The notes: a model not told the origin generated them from the sequence alone. Shown: positions 46,761 through 56,995, counted from the stretch's first letter. The stretch is 64,000 bases of DNA from Garicola koreensis (GCF_014195445.1 NZ_JACIBT010000002.1:157267-221266), one strand, 5' to 3'. Numbers and translations: made by a program.

Positions 46761-48311
46761 ATGACCCAGACTGTCCTGGACCGCGACGGCATCGCAGCAC
46801 CACAGCAGACCTATCAGGTGCGCACCTTCGGCTGCCAGATGAACGTCCACGACTCCGAACGCATCTCCGGCCTCCTGGAGGAGGCCGGCTACACCCCGGC
46901 CGCTGAGGACGCCACCCCGGATCTGATGGTCTTCAACACCTGCGCGGTCCGAGAGAACGCCGACAACCGGCTCTACGGAAACCTGGGCCAGCTCAAACCG
47001 GTCAAAGAGGAACACGGCATGCAGATCGCCGTCGGCGGCTGCCTGGCCCAGAAGGACCAGGACAAAGTGCAGGAACGCGCCCCCTGGGTCGATGTGGTCT
47101 TCGGCACCCACAACATCGGTTCGCTGCCCACCCTGCTGGAGAGATCCCGGCACAACCAAGAGGCCTCGATCGAGATCCTCGAATCCCTGGAGACCTTTCC
47201 CTCCACACTGCCGACCAAACGCGAATCGGTGCACTCCGGGTGGGTGTCCATCTCCGTGGGCTGCAACAACACCTGCACCTTCTGCATCGTGCCCTCACTG
47301 CGCGGCAAGGAGCGCGACCGCCGTCCGGGCGAGATTCTCGCCGAGGTCCAGGCCCTGGTCGACGACGGCGCCGTGGAGGTCACCCTGCTGGGCCAGAACG
47401 TCAACACCTACGGTGTGGAGTTCCGCGACCGCGGAGCCTTCGCGAAGCTGCTGCGCGCCTGCGGCGAGATTGAGGGCCTGGAGCGGGTGCGCTTCACCAG
47501 CCCGCACCCGGCCAGCTTCACCGATGACGTCATCGACGCCATGGCTGAGACCGACAATGTGATGCCCCAGCTGCACATGCCGCTGCAGTCCGGCTCAGAC
47601 CGCATCCTGAAGGCCATGCGCCGCAGCTACCGGTCCAAGCGGTTCTTGGGCATCCTGGACAAGGTCCGGGAACGCATCCCGCACGCTGCGGTGACCACCG
47701 ACATCATCGTCGGATTCCCCGGTGAGACCGAGGAGGACTTTGAAGAGACGATGCGTGTGGTCGAAGCCTCACGGTTCTCCTCCGCGTTCACCTTCCAATA
47801 CTCAGCCCGCCCCGGCACCCCGGCCGCTGAGATGGAGGATCAGATCCCCAAAGAGGTGGTCCAGCAGCGATTCGAACGTCTGGTGCAGCTGCAGGACCGC
47901 ATTGCAGCCGAGGAGAACGCCAAGCTGGTGGGAACCACCCAGGAGGTGCTGGTCACCGCTGACTCCGGAAGCAAGAACCAACAGACCGGCAGGCTCTCCG
48001 GCCGCGCTCAGGACCACAGGCTGGTCCACTTCAGCGTCCCGCAGGGCGCCGACCAGCCGCGCCCCGGTGACTTTGTGACCGTTCCCATCACCGAAGCCGG
48101 CGGATTCCACCTTTTGGCCGACCCCGCAGCTGAGCAGTACCAGCTGCGCCGCTCCCGCTCCGGGGAGGCCTGGGACCGGTGGCAGGCCGACTCCTGCGGG
48201 GTGGGCACCACCCAGGTGAGCAGCTCCGCCGGCGGGGCCGTGTCGCTGGGCATGCCCTCGATGCCCGGTGCAGCGACCAACCCCGCAGCGACCAATCCCG
48301 TCGGCTCCTGA
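46761..48311 (+). CDS. miaB: tRNA-2-methylthio-N6-dimethylallyladenosine synthase
   Basis: A 516-residue radical-SAM methylthiotransferase that modifies A37 of tRNAs. The N-terminal MTTase domain begins [26 protein letters not shown] with conserved cysteines in [15 protein letters not shown] and GGCLAQ. The radical-SAM cluster cysteines are in [13 protein letters not shown] (about residues 168, 172, 175). A TRAM domain lies near 400-465. The C-terminal 50 residues are an unconserved tail with a 15-bp in-frame duplication ([10 protein letters not shown]). The next gene, miaA, makes its substrate and starts 2 bases after the stop. Confidence 0.96.
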   Translation: MTQTVLDRDGIAAPQQTYQVRTFGCQMNVHDSERISGLLEEAGYTPAAEDATPDLMVFNTCAVRENADNRLYGNLGQLKPVKEEHGMQIAVGGCLAQKDQDKVQERAPWVDVVFGTHNIGSLPTLLERSRHNQEASIEILESLETFPSTLPTKRESVHSGWVSISVGCNNTCTFCIVPSLRGKERDRRPGEILAEVQALVDDGAVEVTLLGQNVNTYGVEFRDRGAFAKLLRACGEIEGLERVRFTSPHPASFTDDVIDAMAETDNVMPQLHMPLQSGSDRILKAMRRSYRSKRFLGILDKVRERIPHAAVTTDIIVGFPGETEEDFEETMRVVEASRFSSAFTFQYSARPGTPAAEMEDQIPKEVVQQRFERLVQLQDRIAAEENAKLVGTTQEVLVTADSGSKNQQTGRLSGRAQDHRLVHFSVPQGADQPRPGDFVTVPITEAGGFHLLADPAAEQYQLRRSRSGEAWDRWQADSCGVGTTQVSSSAGGAVSLGMPSMPGAATNPAATNPVGS

Positions 48312-48312
48312 G

Positions 48313-49245
48313 GTGGCGCAGCAGCCGCTGATCGCCATCACCGGTCCCACAGCCTCGGGAAAGAGCGGACTTGCCGTAGAGGTCGCCCGGGGCCTCAGCG
48401 AGGCGGGCACACCGGCGGAGATCATCAGTGCCGACTCCATGCAGCTCTACCGCGGAATGGACATCGGCACCGCCAAAGTCACCGGCGCCGACCAGCAGGG
48501 CGTTCCCCACCACCTGCTCGACGTCCTCGACGTCACCGAAGAAGCCTCCGCCGCCGACTATCAGCAGCAGGCACGAGCGGTGATCGCAGATATTCGCCGC
48601 CGCGGGGCAGTGCCGATCCTCGCGGGCGGCTCGGGACTCTACGTGCGCGCCGTCCTGGATGTCATCGAGTTCCCGCCCACTGACCCGCAGGTCCGTGCGG
48701 AGATGACCGCACTGTGGGAGGAACAGGGTGCGGCAGAGGTGCGCCGTCAGCTGCGCGAAGCAGACCCAGAATCGGCGGCCGCGATCAAAGACGACCGGCG
48801 ACTGATCCGTGCCCTGGAGGTGGTGCGCCTCACCGGCCGCAGCTTCTCCTCCTATATGCCCCAGCGCGTCCATGAACCCAGCGTGGAACCGGTGCTGCAG
48901 CTGGGACTGCGCACCGACCGACAACTGCTGCACCAGCGCATCGCCGCCCGCGTGCACCACATGGCCGAACAGGGGCTGCTTCAGGAGGTCACCGCCTTGG
49001 AGGCCGCAGGCCTGCGCCGGGGCGTCACCGCATCCCGGGCCATCGGCTACCAGCAGTACCTGCGCGTTATCGACGGCGAATGGGCAGAGCAGACCGCGGT
49101 GGACGACACCATCATCGCGACCAGAAAGTTCGCCCGCCGCCAGGACACCTGGTTCCGCGCCGACCCCAGAATCACCTGGCTCGACGCGCCGTCAGCGACC
49201 CTGGTGGACGAGGCGATGGAAGTGATTCGGCCCGAAACTGGTTGA
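48313..49245 (+). CDS. miaA: tRNA dimethylallyltransferase
   Basis: A 310-residue enzyme adding a dimethylallyl group to A37 of tRNA, the step before MiaB. I choose GTG 48313, next to the miaB stop; QPLIAITGPTASGKSGLAVEVA carries the P-loop GPTASGKS. SADSMQLYRGMDIGTAK (general base Asp), GVPHHLLDVLDVTE and PILAGGSGLYVRAVLD are family motifs; ASRAIGYQQYL and RKFARRQDTWFR complete the C-terminal half. An alternative in-frame GTG at 48268 would overlap miaB. Confidence 0.95.
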   Translation: MAQQPLIAITGPTASGKSGLAVEVARGLSEAGTPAEIISADSMQLYRGMDIGTAKVTGADQQGVPHHLLDVLDVTEEASAADYQQQARAVIADIRRRGAVPILAGGSGLYVRAVLDVIEFPPTDPQVRAEMTALWEEQGAAEVRRQLREADPESAAAIKDDRRLIRALEVVRLTGRSFSSYMPQRVHEPSVEPVLQLGLRTDRQLLHQRIAARVHHMAEQGLLQEVTALEAAGLRRGVTASRAIGYQQYLRVIDGEWAEQTAVDDTIIATRKFARRQDTWFRADPRITWLDAPSATLVDEAMEVIRPETG

Positions 49246-49253
49246 CTACAGAT

Positions 49254-50165
49254 ATGCGCTTCACCAAGGCCCACGCCACGGGCAACGACTTCGTGCTGAT
49301 TGCCGACCCGCAGGCACAGCACCCCCTGGACGCAGAATTCACCGCCGCCGTCTGCGACCGACACTTCGGCATCGGTGCCGATGGGCTCATCCGTGCGGTG
49401 CCCGCCCAACGCAGCGAGGACGGCAGAACCGCGCTGACAGAGGCAGGACTGACCAGCACTGAGGAGGCGCCTCTGTGGTTCATGGACTACCGCAACGCCG
49501 ATGGGTCCATCGCCGAGATGTGCGGCAACGGGGTGCGAGCCTTCGCCCAATTTCTGCGCGCCGAAGGTCTTGCTGAGCTCACCGAGGGCACCCTGCCGGT
49601 GCTCACCCGTGCCGGACTCAAGACGGTGCGCGCCTCCGAGGAGGGCTACGCGGTCGGCATGGGCGTCTGGTCCTTCATCGACCCGGAGCTCGCCTCCCAG
49701 CGAGCCAGCGACTCCCTGGTTCAAGCCGCCGGGCTGGAGGACCCCCGACCGGCGCTGAGCATTTCGATGGGCAACCCGCATACCGTCGTCGCGCTGCCTG
49801 ACAGTGACGCCCTGCAGGCCCTGCAGCTGCACCAGGCGCCCACGGTGGACCCCACACCGCCCCATGGCACCAACGTGGAGTTCGTCGTGCCAGCAGACCC
49901 GCTGGTCGAAGACGGCGTCGGCCGGGTCACCATGCGAGTCCACGAACGGGGAGTCGGCGAGACGCTCTCCTGCGGAACCGGAGCCTGCGCGGCAGCAGCG
50001 GCAGTGCGAGTCTGGGCCGCAGACCAAGGCGTGGACACCTGGCGGCTGAACGTGCCCGGAGGGGACGTCACAGTCCGCTTCCACGCCCGCGCCGACGGCG
50101 CAGAAGAGGTCGAACTCTCCGGCCCAACAGTGCAGGTCTATCGCGGCGAACTCATGGCAGAGTGA
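49254..50165 (+). CDS. dapF: Diaminopimelate epimerase
   Basis: A 303-residue PLP-independent racemase converting LL- to meso-diaminopimelate. RFTKAHATGNDFVLIAD opens the first half; the two catalytic cysteines are in AEMCGNGVRAFAQ and ETLSCGTGACAAAAA. HVEFV-type sequence appears as GTNVEFVVP, and RVTMRVHERGVGET is conserved. The insertion of about 20 residues near 65-80 is longer than in enteric enzymes. ATG 49254 follows miaA by 8 bases. The 3' end overlaps the convergent Mur-ligase-like gene by 14 bases. Confidence 0.95.
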   Translation: MRFTKAHATGNDFVLIADPQAQHPLDAEFTAAVCDRHFGIGADGLIRAVPAQRSEDGRTALTEAGLTSTEEAPLWFMDYRNADGSIAEMCGNGVRAFAQFLRAEGLAELTEGTLPVLTRAGLKTVRASEEGYAVGMGVWSFIDPELASQRASDSLVQAAGLEDPRPALSISMGNPHTVVALPDSDALQALQLHQAPTVDPTPPHGTNVEFVVPADPLVEDGVGRVTMRVHERGVGETLSCGTGACAAAAAVRVWAADQGVDTWRLNVPGGDVTVRFHARADGAEEVELSGPTVQVYRGELMAE

Positions 50166-51474
50166 AGAGGCGATCGGCGTCGGCGCCCAGGGTGCGCAGC
50201 ACCAATGAGGTGTAGAGAACGGTGCCCACCACCAGCGAGTTCCCGGCATCCAGCAGCTCTGCCAACGATTCCTGGGGGAGCCACTCCCAGGGCCACCCGG
50301 ATCGGTCCGGCATGCCGGTGTAGGCCTCGGGCAGCTCCACAAAGACCCGTCGTCCGGCAAAGTTCTCCAGCTCTGCGATGAACCCGGTGAGGTCCTTATC
50401 TGGCGGCAGGCACACCAGCACCTGATCCACCGTCTGCATCCGAGCATGGGCGAACGCCAGGGCGGCGGCCAACCCGGGGCCGGAGACCGCGGAATCGACC
50501 ACACACTGCCGACCGGCTGGTGTGGTGTGCACTGACATGCGCCCCGGATAGTTGACCGAGGCCACCGCCTGCTTCAGCCCAGCACCGTACAGCCCAGCAC
50601 CGTGCAGGCCCGACTCATGGGATTCCTCCGACGCCGGGCTCATCAGCCGGGCGTGCAGGCCCAGCCCCGCCGCAATGCCGACTGCCGCGTTGTCCCGCTG
50701 CAGGCCCGCAGGCAGATGTGCGGCCAGCTGAGCCGCACGCTCATCAGGTCCCAGCAGCGGTGTGCCGGTGACCGCGCACCGCTGCCGAAGCACCTCTGCG
50801 GGTTCTGGGGCCTGCGCACCGGTGAGGCAGAACTGAGTATCGTCAGTGACCACCGCCGCCTTGTCCGCTGCGACATCGGTGAGAGTCGGGCCCAGCAGAT
50901 CCAGGTGCTCACCGAAGACGGCTGTCACCGCCACGGCATCAAGCCGCCAGTGCGAGAGATCATCGCTGGCCCCACCGATGCCCGCCTCAGCCACGACGAC
51001 GTCGACCCCCGCCTCAGCGAACACCAGCATCGCCATCACCATGAACAGGCCGGTGGGCGCCAGATACCCGGACGCCGCGCTGGCCTGCGGAAGGCGCTCG
51101 CGAGCCCACTGGATCCGCCGCAGAGCACGCCGGCGCGTGGAGTCATCGATCACCACGCCGTCAATCCGGATCCGGTCTGCATTGGAGAGGACCCCCGGAC
51201 TCATCACCGTTCCCACTCGGTGGCCGACTCCGGCCAGGGTGGCTGAGGCATAGGCGGCGGCGGTTCCCTTCCCCTTGGAGCCGACCACCCCCAGCGTGTG
51301 GTGCCCGAGGTGGGCGGGATCGTAGCCCAACACCTGAAGCAGTGCCCGGGTGCGGGCCAGCGAGCGGGAGGAGACATGACGCAGGGTGCGCCATTCATCG
51401 AAGATCACGATCTCTTCGTACTCATCCAGCGGCAGCGCCTCCAGGGGTGCCCCGTGGCCCTCGGCGGGACTCAT
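50152..51474 (-). CDS. Mur ligase-family protein, FolC-like
   Basis: A 440-residue ATP-dependent ligase-like protein similar to folylpolyglutamate/dihydrofolate synthase. LGVVGSKGKGTAAAYASATLAGVGHRVGTVMSPGVLSNADRIRIDG is the P-loop and following region; VVVAEAGIGGASDDLSHWRLDAVAVTAVFGEHLDLLGPTLTDVAADKAAVV has the family's E-x-G-x-G and H-x-D residues. YPGRMSV and SAVSGPGLAAALA mark the C-terminal domain. FolC normally has GSxGKGS and a 'THPH'-like loop; these are altered (SPGVLS), so the substrate may differ. It overlaps the upstream methyltransferase gene by 4 bases. A 15-bp duplication encodes GAGLYGAGL. Confidence 0.8.
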   Translation of the reverse strand: MSPAEGHGAPLEALPLDEYEEIVIFDEWRTLRHVSSRSLARTRALLQVLGYDPAHLGHHTLGVVGSKGKGTAAAYASATLAGVGHRVGTVMSPGVLSNADRIRIDGVVIDDSTRRRALRRIQWARERLPQASAASGYLAPTGLFMVMAMLVFAEAGVDVVVAEAGIGGASDDLSHWRLDAVAVTAVFGEHLDLLGPTLTDVAADKAAVVTDDTQFCLTGAQAPEPAEVLRQRCAVTGTPLLGPDERAAQLAAHLPAGLQRDNAAVGIAAGLGLHARLMSPASEESHESGLHGAGLYGAGLKQAVASVNYPGRMSVHTTPAGRQCVVDSAVSGPGLAAALAFAHARMQTVDQVLVCLPPDKDLTGFIAELENFAGRRVFVELPEAYTGMPDRSGWPWEWLPQESLAELLDAGNSLVVGTVLYTSLVLRTLGADADRLFTLP

Positions 51475-52076
51475 CGGCGCACCACGTGCAACAGCCGGAA
51501 CCCCTTAGACGTCTGGGGCCGGTCCACGCTGTACTGCGCACCCAGCTCGGCGCTCAGCCACCGCTGCAGGGAGTCGGCCCCCAGGTTCTTCTGCACCACC
51601 AACCAGGCTTCACCGCCAGTCGCCAGCCGCGGCAGCCACTGCTGAAGAATCTGGTGCAGCACAGCCTTGCCCACCCGGATCGGAGGGTTCGACCAGACGG
51701 TGGAAAACTCGGTCTCCGCCGGCACCTCCTCCGGTGGGCACACCTCCACGTTGTCCAGCCCCAGAGCCGAGGCATTCTGCCGGCACAGCGTGCGGGCGCG
51801 CTCGTTGACGTCGACCGCCCATATGGTGGCCTGCGGGGAGAGCATCGCCATGGTCAGCGTCATCGGCCCCCAGCCGCAGCCGACGTCGAGCAGATCACCC
51901 TGCTGCGCCGGCGCCGGTGCGCCGCGCAGCAGCACCTGGGTGCCCTTGTCCACTCCGTCGGGGGAGAAGATCCCGCCGGCCGTGCTGACGCTCACCTGCC
52001 GCCCCGCCAACTCGACCTCCACCGCACGCGGCTGAAAGGGCTCCTGAGGCGATGAGAAATAATGCGAAGTTGCCAT
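51471..52076 (-). CDS. Class I SAM-dependent methyltransferase, RsmC-like
   Basis: A 201-residue methyltransferase. I choose ATG 52076 (MATSHYFSS). AGGIFSPDGVDKGTQVLLRG and GDLLDVGCGWGPMTLTMAML (SAM-binding motif I, residues about 58-76), WAVDVNERARTLCRQNA (motif II), and VWSNPPIRVGKAVLH with the NPP(I/F) catalytic loop match the small-domain RsmC/YbiN-type enzymes that methylate guanine in RNA. Its exact RNA target is not determined. TACGAT seven bases upstream implies a leaderless transcript. It overlaps the FolC-like gene (ATGA). Confidence 0.87.
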   Translation of the reverse strand: MATSHYFSSPQEPFQPRAVEVELAGRQVSVSTAGGIFSPDGVDKGTQVLLRGAPAPAQQGDLLDVGCGWGPMTLTMAMLSPQATIWAVDVNERARTLCRQNASALGLDNVEVCPPEEVPAETEFSTVWSNPPIRVGKAVLHQILQQWLPRLATGGEAWLVVQKNLGADSLQRWLSAELGAQYSVDRPQTSKGFRLLHVVRR

Positions 52077-52083
52077 CTGTTGA

Positions 52084-52089
52084 ATCGTA
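52084..52089 (-). promoter_or_regulatory. -10 hexamer, leaderless methyltransferase gene
   Basis: TACGAT on the minus strand, 7 bases before the ATG at 52076. Confidence 0.45.
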
Positions 52090-52274
52090 GTACCATGGAG
52101 AGCATGTGGATTCGCCTGACCGGGTACGCACGGCCGAAATTTTCTGCCTGAGCACCCCTCGCCGCTCCTGGACGCCGTTGCCGCGCGTCCGGTTGAGCCT
52201 GCTCGAACCTCCACTCACACAAGCCCCGCACAGTGCGCCGCTGACGGCGTCGTCATCGTCCGGGCAAGGAATAC

Positions 52275-53918
52275 ATGACTGAACACAATAATTCACACCC
52301 CACCTCCAGCGTCGACCAGACCATCGCACGGATTCTGGCTGCCGATGAGGCTACACAGCAGAAGAAGCCGACCCGCTTCGTGGCCGATGAGCAGTTCCGC
52401 ACTGACCCCAGCTCGGACAATGATCCCCGCTCTGAGACTGACCCCAGTGACGACACTGACTTCAACGACGACGTCAGGCGCAGCAGCATCCTGGACGGCC
52501 CCGCCCGGGTGCTCGCCGATGACGAGGGACACACTGAGCACGACGGCGACCAGTTCGATCTGTTCGAACGCCGCCGCCTGCGCCGGGTTGAGGGACTCTC
52601 CACCGAGCTGCAGGACGTCACCGAGGTGGAGAACCGGCAGCTGCGCCTGGAACGGGTGGTGCTGGCCGGGCTCTACCGCGGCGGCAGCGCCGAGGAGGCG
52701 GAGTACTCGCTGCGGGAGCTGGCCGCACTGGCCGAGACTGCCGGCTCCACGGTGCTCGACGGATTCCTGCAGCGCCGGTCGACCCCCGACCCCGGCACCT
52801 TCTTCGGCTCGGGCAAGGCCGAGCAGATCAAGGAGGCCGTCGCCGAGCTCGGCGCAGACACGGTGATCGTCGACTCGGAGCTGGCACCGTCCCAGCGCCG
52901 CGGCCTCGAGGACATCGTCAACGTCAAAGTCATCGACCGCACCGGCCTGATCCTGGACATCTTCGCCCAGCACGCCCAGTCCCGCGAGGGCAAGGCGCAG
53001 GTGGAGCTGGCCCAGCTGGAGTACCTGCTGCCACGGCTGCGCGGCTGGGGCGAATCCATGTCCCGCCAGGCCGGCGGACAGGTCGGCGGAGCCGGCGCCG
53101 GAATGGGCTCCCGGGGCCCCGGTGAGACGCAGATCGAACTGGACCGACGCCGCATCAACCGACGCATGGCCAGGCTGCGCCGCGACATCGCGGCGATGAA
53201 GCCGGCACGCGAGACCAAACGTGCCAATCGGCGTCGTCATGCTGTGCCCTCGGTGGCGATCGCCGGCTACACCAACGCGGGCAAATCCAGTCTGCTCAAC
53301 CGGCTCACCGACGCCGAAGTGCTGGTGGAGAACGCGCTGTTCGCCACCCTGGACCCCACCACGCGCAAAGCCGCAACCCCGGACGGCCTGGGCTACACGC
53401 TCTCTGACACTGTGGGCTTCGTCCGCCAGCTGCCCACCCAGCTGGTGGAAGCATTCCGCTCCACACTGGAGGAGGTCGCAGCGGCCGACCTGATTCTCCA
53501 CGTGGTCGATGCCTCCCACCCGGAGCCGGAGGCCCAGATCACCGCAGTGCGCACCGTGCTCACCGAGGTCGAGGCCCACCAGGTGGACGAGATCATCGTG
53601 CTCAACAAGGCCGACGCCGCCGACTCTCACGTCATCGAGCGCATTCGGCGCCGTGAGCCGCATGTGGCGGTGGTCTCTGCGCGCACCGGTCAGGGCATCG
53701 CCGAGCTGAAGCAGGCCATCGCAGAGGCCATACCGCGGCCCTCGGTGCCCATGGAGCTGCTGGTCCCCTACGCCGAAGGCGAGGTGGTTTCCCGGCTGCA
53801 CGCCCAGGACGCCGAGATCCTTGAGACCAGCTATCAGCAGCAGGGCACTCGGCTCAGCGTGAAGGTGGGTCCGGCGTTGGCTGCCGAACTGGGGCGCTAC
53901 CAGGTGGAAGACTCGTAG
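52275..53918 (+). CDS. hflX: GTPase HflX
   Basis: A 547-residue ribosome-associated GTPase that splits stalled ribosomes. An acidic low-complexity N-terminus (about 95 residues) precedes the HflX N-domain with STPDPGTFFGSGKAEQIKE, then VIVDSELAPSQRRGLEDIV, and the linker GAGAGMGSRGPGETQIELDRRRI. The G domain has VAIAGYTNAGKSSLLNRLT (G1, near residue 330), LDPTTR (G2), SDTVGFVRQLP (G3) and VLNKAD (G4). An AAGGA site precedes the ATG. The dinG-like gene starts 3 bases after its stop. Confidence 0.96.
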   Translation: MTEHNNSHPTSSVDQTIARILAADEATQQKKPTRFVADEQFRTDPSSDNDPRSETDPSDDTDFNDDVRRSSILDGPARVLADDEGHTEHDGDQFDLFERRRLRRVEGLSTELQDVTEVENRQLRLERVVLAGLYRGGSAEEAEYSLRELAALAETAGSTVLDGFLQRRSTPDPGTFFGSGKAEQIKEAVAELGADTVIVDSELAPSQRRGLEDIVNVKVIDRTGLILDIFAQHAQSREGKAQVELAQLEYLLPRLRGWGESMSRQAGGQVGGAGAGMGSRGPGETQIELDRRRINRRMARLRRDIAAMKPARETKRANRRRHAVPSVAIAGYTNAGKSSLLNRLTDAEVLVENALFATLDPTTRKAATPDGLGYTLSDTVGFVRQLPTQLVEAFRSTLEEVAAADLILHVVDASHPEPEAQITAVRTVLTEVEAHQVDEIIVLNKADAADSHVIERIRRREPHVAVVSARTGQGIAELKQAIAEAIPRPSVPMELLVPYAEGEVVSRLHAQDAEILETSYQQQGTRLSVKVGPALAAELGRYQVEDS

Positions 53919-53921
53919 CCG

Positions 53922-56006
53922 ATGACGACGACGGCACAGGCTGACCAGAGCCCAGCAGGACCTGAGGACTCGGCGCCCGCCCAGCGGGCGGTTCAGCTGC
54001 TGGACACCGCAGTGGAGGCCTTCGGCGGGTCCCGTCGCGAGGGTCAGGAGGACATGGCCCGGCGGGTGGCCGACTCCTTCGCGCAGCAGAAGCACCTGCT
54101 GGTGCAGGCCGGAACCGGCACCGGCAAGTCGCTGGCCTATCTGGTGCCGGCGGCGCTGCACGCGGTGGAGGCGGAGAAGCCGGTGCTGATCTCCACGGCC
54201 ACCCTGGCGCTGCAGGCCCAGATCATGGGCCGGGACCTGCCCGCACTGCTGGACTCGGTCACCTCCGAGCTGCCGCGAGAGGTGGACATCGCCCTGGTGA
54301 AGGGCCGGGCCAACTACCTGTGCAAACACAAGCTCGCCGGCGGCTTCGGCGAGCAGGACGACGACCAGGAGGCGCTCTTTGCCGCTGGGGTGGAACCCGG
54401 CGGGGGAGTGACCACCTATGAGCCCACCACCCGGATGGGCCGCGAGGTGCTGCGGCTGCGCGAATGGGCTGAGGAGACCGACACCGGTGACCGCGACGAC
54501 CTCACCGAGGGGGTCACCGATCAGGCCTGGCGCCAGGTCTCGGTCAACGCCGTGGACTGCATCGGCCCGCGCAAGTGTCCCATGGCCGAGGAGTGCTTCT
54601 CGGAGTTGGCGCGCCACCGGGCCGCAGAGTCCGATCTGATCGTCACCAACCACGCGATGCTGGCCATCGACGCCTTCGAAGGCCTGGACGTGCTGCCCGA
54701 ACACGACGCGGTGGTCATCGACGAGGCCCACGAACTGGCCGAACGGGTCACCTCGGCGGTCACCGTCCAACTCTCCGCCCAGATGATTCAGGCTGCCGCC
54801 AGCTCAGCGCGCAAACACACTGCGATCAACGTGGAGGCGCTGCAGGCTGCGGCCACCAGCATCGAGGCCGCGTTCGGTGGTCTCGAAGACGGCCTGCTTC
54901 CCGGCTTCAAGAGCGGCCGGGGCCTGACCGAGCAGCAGGCGTCGGCGGTGGAGGTCACCCGCAACGCAGCCCGCACTGCCCTGTCGGACTCCAAGCCAAG
55001 CGCGGAAGCCGAGGCCGACGCCGGCCGCACCACCGCCCGAGCCCGGCTGCAGGCTGTGCTGGAGGTGACCAACCGGATGCTGGACTCGGACCAGAGCGCC
55101 GACGTCGTCTGGATCTCTCGGCCGGGCACCTTCACTCCAGGGCAGGGATATCAGCCTGCTGAGCTCAGTGAACCCCCGATCATCTACGTGGCCCCCACCA
55201 GTGTGGCCTCCCGGCTGCGTGAGGGCCTCTTCGGCGATCGCACAGTCGTGCTGACCTCGGCGACTCTGACCATCGGGGATAGCTTCGAACCGGTGGCCGG
55301 GTCCCTGGGGCTGCTGGGGGAGCAGGCCCCCTCCTGGGACGCCGTGGATGTCGGCAGTCCCTTCGACTACCCCACACAGGGCGTGCTCTACGTGGCCAAA
55401 CATCTTCCCCCGCCCTCGCTGAAGACTCAGGACGCCCAGCGCAAGGAGCTCGCTGAGCTGATCCAGGCCTCCGATGGGGCGACCCTGGCGCTGTTCTCCT
55501 CGCGCCGGGCAGCAGAGCAGGCCGCCGAGGAGCTGCGCGAGATCGTGGACGTGCCCATCCTCTGCCAGGGGGACTCCACCATGTCGGCGCTGGTGCGGGA
55601 ATTCGCCTCCGATGAGCAGACGTGTCTGTTCGGCACGATGAGTCTGTGGCAGGGGGTCGACGTGCCGGGCCGCGCCTGCCGGATGGTGGTGATCGACCGC
55701 ATCCCGTTCCCACGGCCCGATGATCCGCTGAGCACCGCACGCAGCCTAGAAGTCTCCAAGGCCGGGGGCAACGGGTTCATGCAGGTCTCGGCAGCCCACG
55801 CGGCCACCCGCCTGGCCCAGGGTGCTGGCCGGCTGATCCGCACCGCAGAGGACCGCGGAGTCCTCGCAGTGCTGGATTCACGCCTGGCCAATGCCCGATA
55901 CGGGACCTTCTTGAAGAAGTCGATGCCGCGCTTCTGGGCGACCACCGATGCACAGATAGCCCGCGGTGCGCTCACCCGCCTGGCCGCGGCGCCGCAGAGC
56001 GACTGA
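53922..56006 (+). CDS. DinG-family ATP-dependent DNA helicase
   Basis: A 694-residue XPD/DinG-like iron-sulfur helicase. RREGQEDMARRVADSFAQQKHLLVQAGTGTGKSLAYLVPAALH holds the Q-like segment and motif I (about residues 28-75). Cysteines that can ligate a 4Fe-4S cluster lie in NYLCKHK and CIGPRKCPMAEECF (about 130-225). VVIDEAHELAERV is motif II; the second lobe has LTSATLTIG, LFGTMSLWQGVDVPGRACRMVVIDRIPFPRP, and RLAQGAGRLIRT (motif VI). Bacterial members unwind 5'-3' and resolve R-loops. It follows hflX directly and converges on lexA; no SOS box is seen before it. Confidence 0.92.
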   Translation: MTTTAQADQSPAGPEDSAPAQRAVQLLDTAVEAFGGSRREGQEDMARRVADSFAQQKHLLVQAGTGTGKSLAYLVPAALHAVEAEKPVLISTATLALQAQIMGRDLPALLDSVTSELPREVDIALVKGRANYLCKHKLAGGFGEQDDDQEALFAAGVEPGGGVTTYEPTTRMGREVLRLREWAEETDTGDRDDLTEGVTDQAWRQVSVNAVDCIGPRKCPMAEECFSELARHRAAESDLIVTNHAMLAIDAFEGLDVLPEHDAVVIDEAHELAERVTSAVTVQLSAQMIQAAASSARKHTAINVEALQAAATSIEAAFGGLEDGLLPGFKSGRGLTEQQASAVEVTRNAARTALSDSKPSAEAEADAGRTTARARLQAVLEVTNRMLDSDQSADVVWISRPGTFTPGQGYQPAELSEPPIIYVAPTSVASRLREGLFGDRTVVLTSATLTIGDSFEPVAGSLGLLGEQAPSWDAVDVGSPFDYPTQGVLYVAKHLPPPSLKTQDAQRKELAELIQASDGATLALFSSRRAAEQAAEELREIVDVPILCQGDSTMSALVREFASDEQTCLFGTMSLWQGVDVPGRACRMVVIDRIPFPRPDDPLSTARSLEVSKAGGNGFMQVSAAHAATRLAQGAGRLIRTAEDRGVLAVLDSRLANARYGTFLKKSMPRFWATTDAQIARGALTRLAAAPQSD

Positions 56007-56034
56007 ACAGCCGGCTCTGCAGTGAATTCTGGCT

Positions 56035-56781
56035 CTACAGGGAGCGCAGCACGGTCACCACTTTGCCCATAATGCTGGCCTCATCACCGAGGATCGGCTC
56101 ATACAGTCGATTCTGCGGCAGCAGCCACTGGTGACCGTCGCGACGCTTCAGCGTCTTGACCGTCGCCTCATCCTCCAGCAGAGCCGCGACGATGTCGCCG
56201 TTGTCCGCATCCGGCTGGCGGCGCACCACGACCCAGTCGTCCTCACAGATGCCGGCTTCGATCATGGAGTCTCCGCGCACCTGCAGCATGAACAGCTCAC
56301 CCTCTCCGGTGAGCTGGCGCGGCAGCGGCATCACATCCTCCACGTTCTGCTCGGCCAGGATGGGGCCGCCTGCGGCGATCTGGCCCACCAGGGGCACATC
56401 GGCGACCCGTGAGTCAGCGTCGGCCCGGTAGGCATCCAGATCCACCACCGTGGAATCCTCAGCCGGCGCGCTGGGGGAGACGGCCGTCTCATCGCTCAGC
56501 AGCCGGCCCTCAGCGTCGCGGATGACTTCCATGGCCCGCGGTTTGCCCGGCACGCGACGCAGATACCCCAGCTGCTGCAGCCTGGCCAGCTGGTGGGTGA
56601 CCGAGGAGAGCGAGGCCAGTCCGCAGGCATCACCGATCTCGCGCATCGAGGGCGGGTAGCTGCGTTCGTTCAACGAGGTGCGGATCATTTCCACGATCGT
56701 GCGCTGGCGCTCGGTGAGCGGACGCGGCTCACCCGCATCCGCTGCTGTGCTCTGGTTCTGAGATGTGCCGTGTGCTGGCAT
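56035..56781 (-). CDS. lexA: SOS repressor LexA
   Basis: A 248-residue repressor. The N-terminal winged helix ([55 protein letters not shown]) binds SOS boxes; a 40-residue acidic linker follows. The self-cleavage site is the Ala-Gly pair of [10 protein letters not shown] (near 137-138). The Ser of [12 protein letters not shown] (near 171) and the Lys of [10 protein letters not shown] (near 208) form the catalytic dyad. It has an AGGAGG ribosome site and is divergent from the LysM gene, with SOS boxes in the 214-base gap; autoregulation is expected. Confidence 0.97.
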   Translation of the reverse strand: MPAHGTSQNQSTAADAGEPRPLTERQRTIVEMIRTSLNERSYPPSMREIGDACGLASLSSVTHQLARLQQLGYLRRVPGKPRAMEVIRDAEGRLLSDETAVSPSAPAEDSTVVDLDAYRADADSRVADVPLVGQIAAGGPILAEQNVEDVMPLPRQLTGEGELFMLQVRGDSMIEAGICEDDWVVVRRQPDADNGDIVAALLEDEATVKTLKRRDGHQWLLPQNRLYEPILGDEASIMGKVVTVLRSL

Positions 56782-56856
56782 CTGCCTGCCTCCTCCTGGG
56801 CCGGTGAAGAAGTGACAGCCAGCGTGTCCTACCCCGGTGCTGAGATAGTCACGACG

Positions 56857-56872
56857 TCGAACGTCACTTCGA
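56857..56872. promoter_or_regulatory. Candidate SOS box, lexA side
   Basis: TCGAACGTCACTTCGA fits TCGAAC-N4-GTTCGA with one mismatch. It lies about 75 bases before the lexA ATG. Confidence 0.6.
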
Positions 56873-56961
56873 ACTTATGGGCTCAGAATACGCGAGACCG
56901 CACACATATTCCATACATATGTGCGAGTGTCGCCCACCAGTTCGAAGATATGTGCTATAAA

Positions 56962-56977
56962 TAGAACACAGGTTCGA
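56962..56977. promoter_or_regulatory. SOS box, LysM gene side
   Basis: TAGAACACAGGTTCGA contains a perfect GAAC-N4-GTTC core. It ends 3 bases before the AAGGAGG ribosome site of the LysM gene, so LexA would block that promoter. Confidence 0.8.
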
Positions 56978-56995
56978 TAAAGGAGGAGCTTCCCC

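Noticed and set aside
52293..54770. An 825-codon minus-strand open frame opposite hflX and dinG
   Set aside because: It is antisense to two clear genes and rich in His, Gly, Leu and Val from third-position GC bias; no domain is visible.
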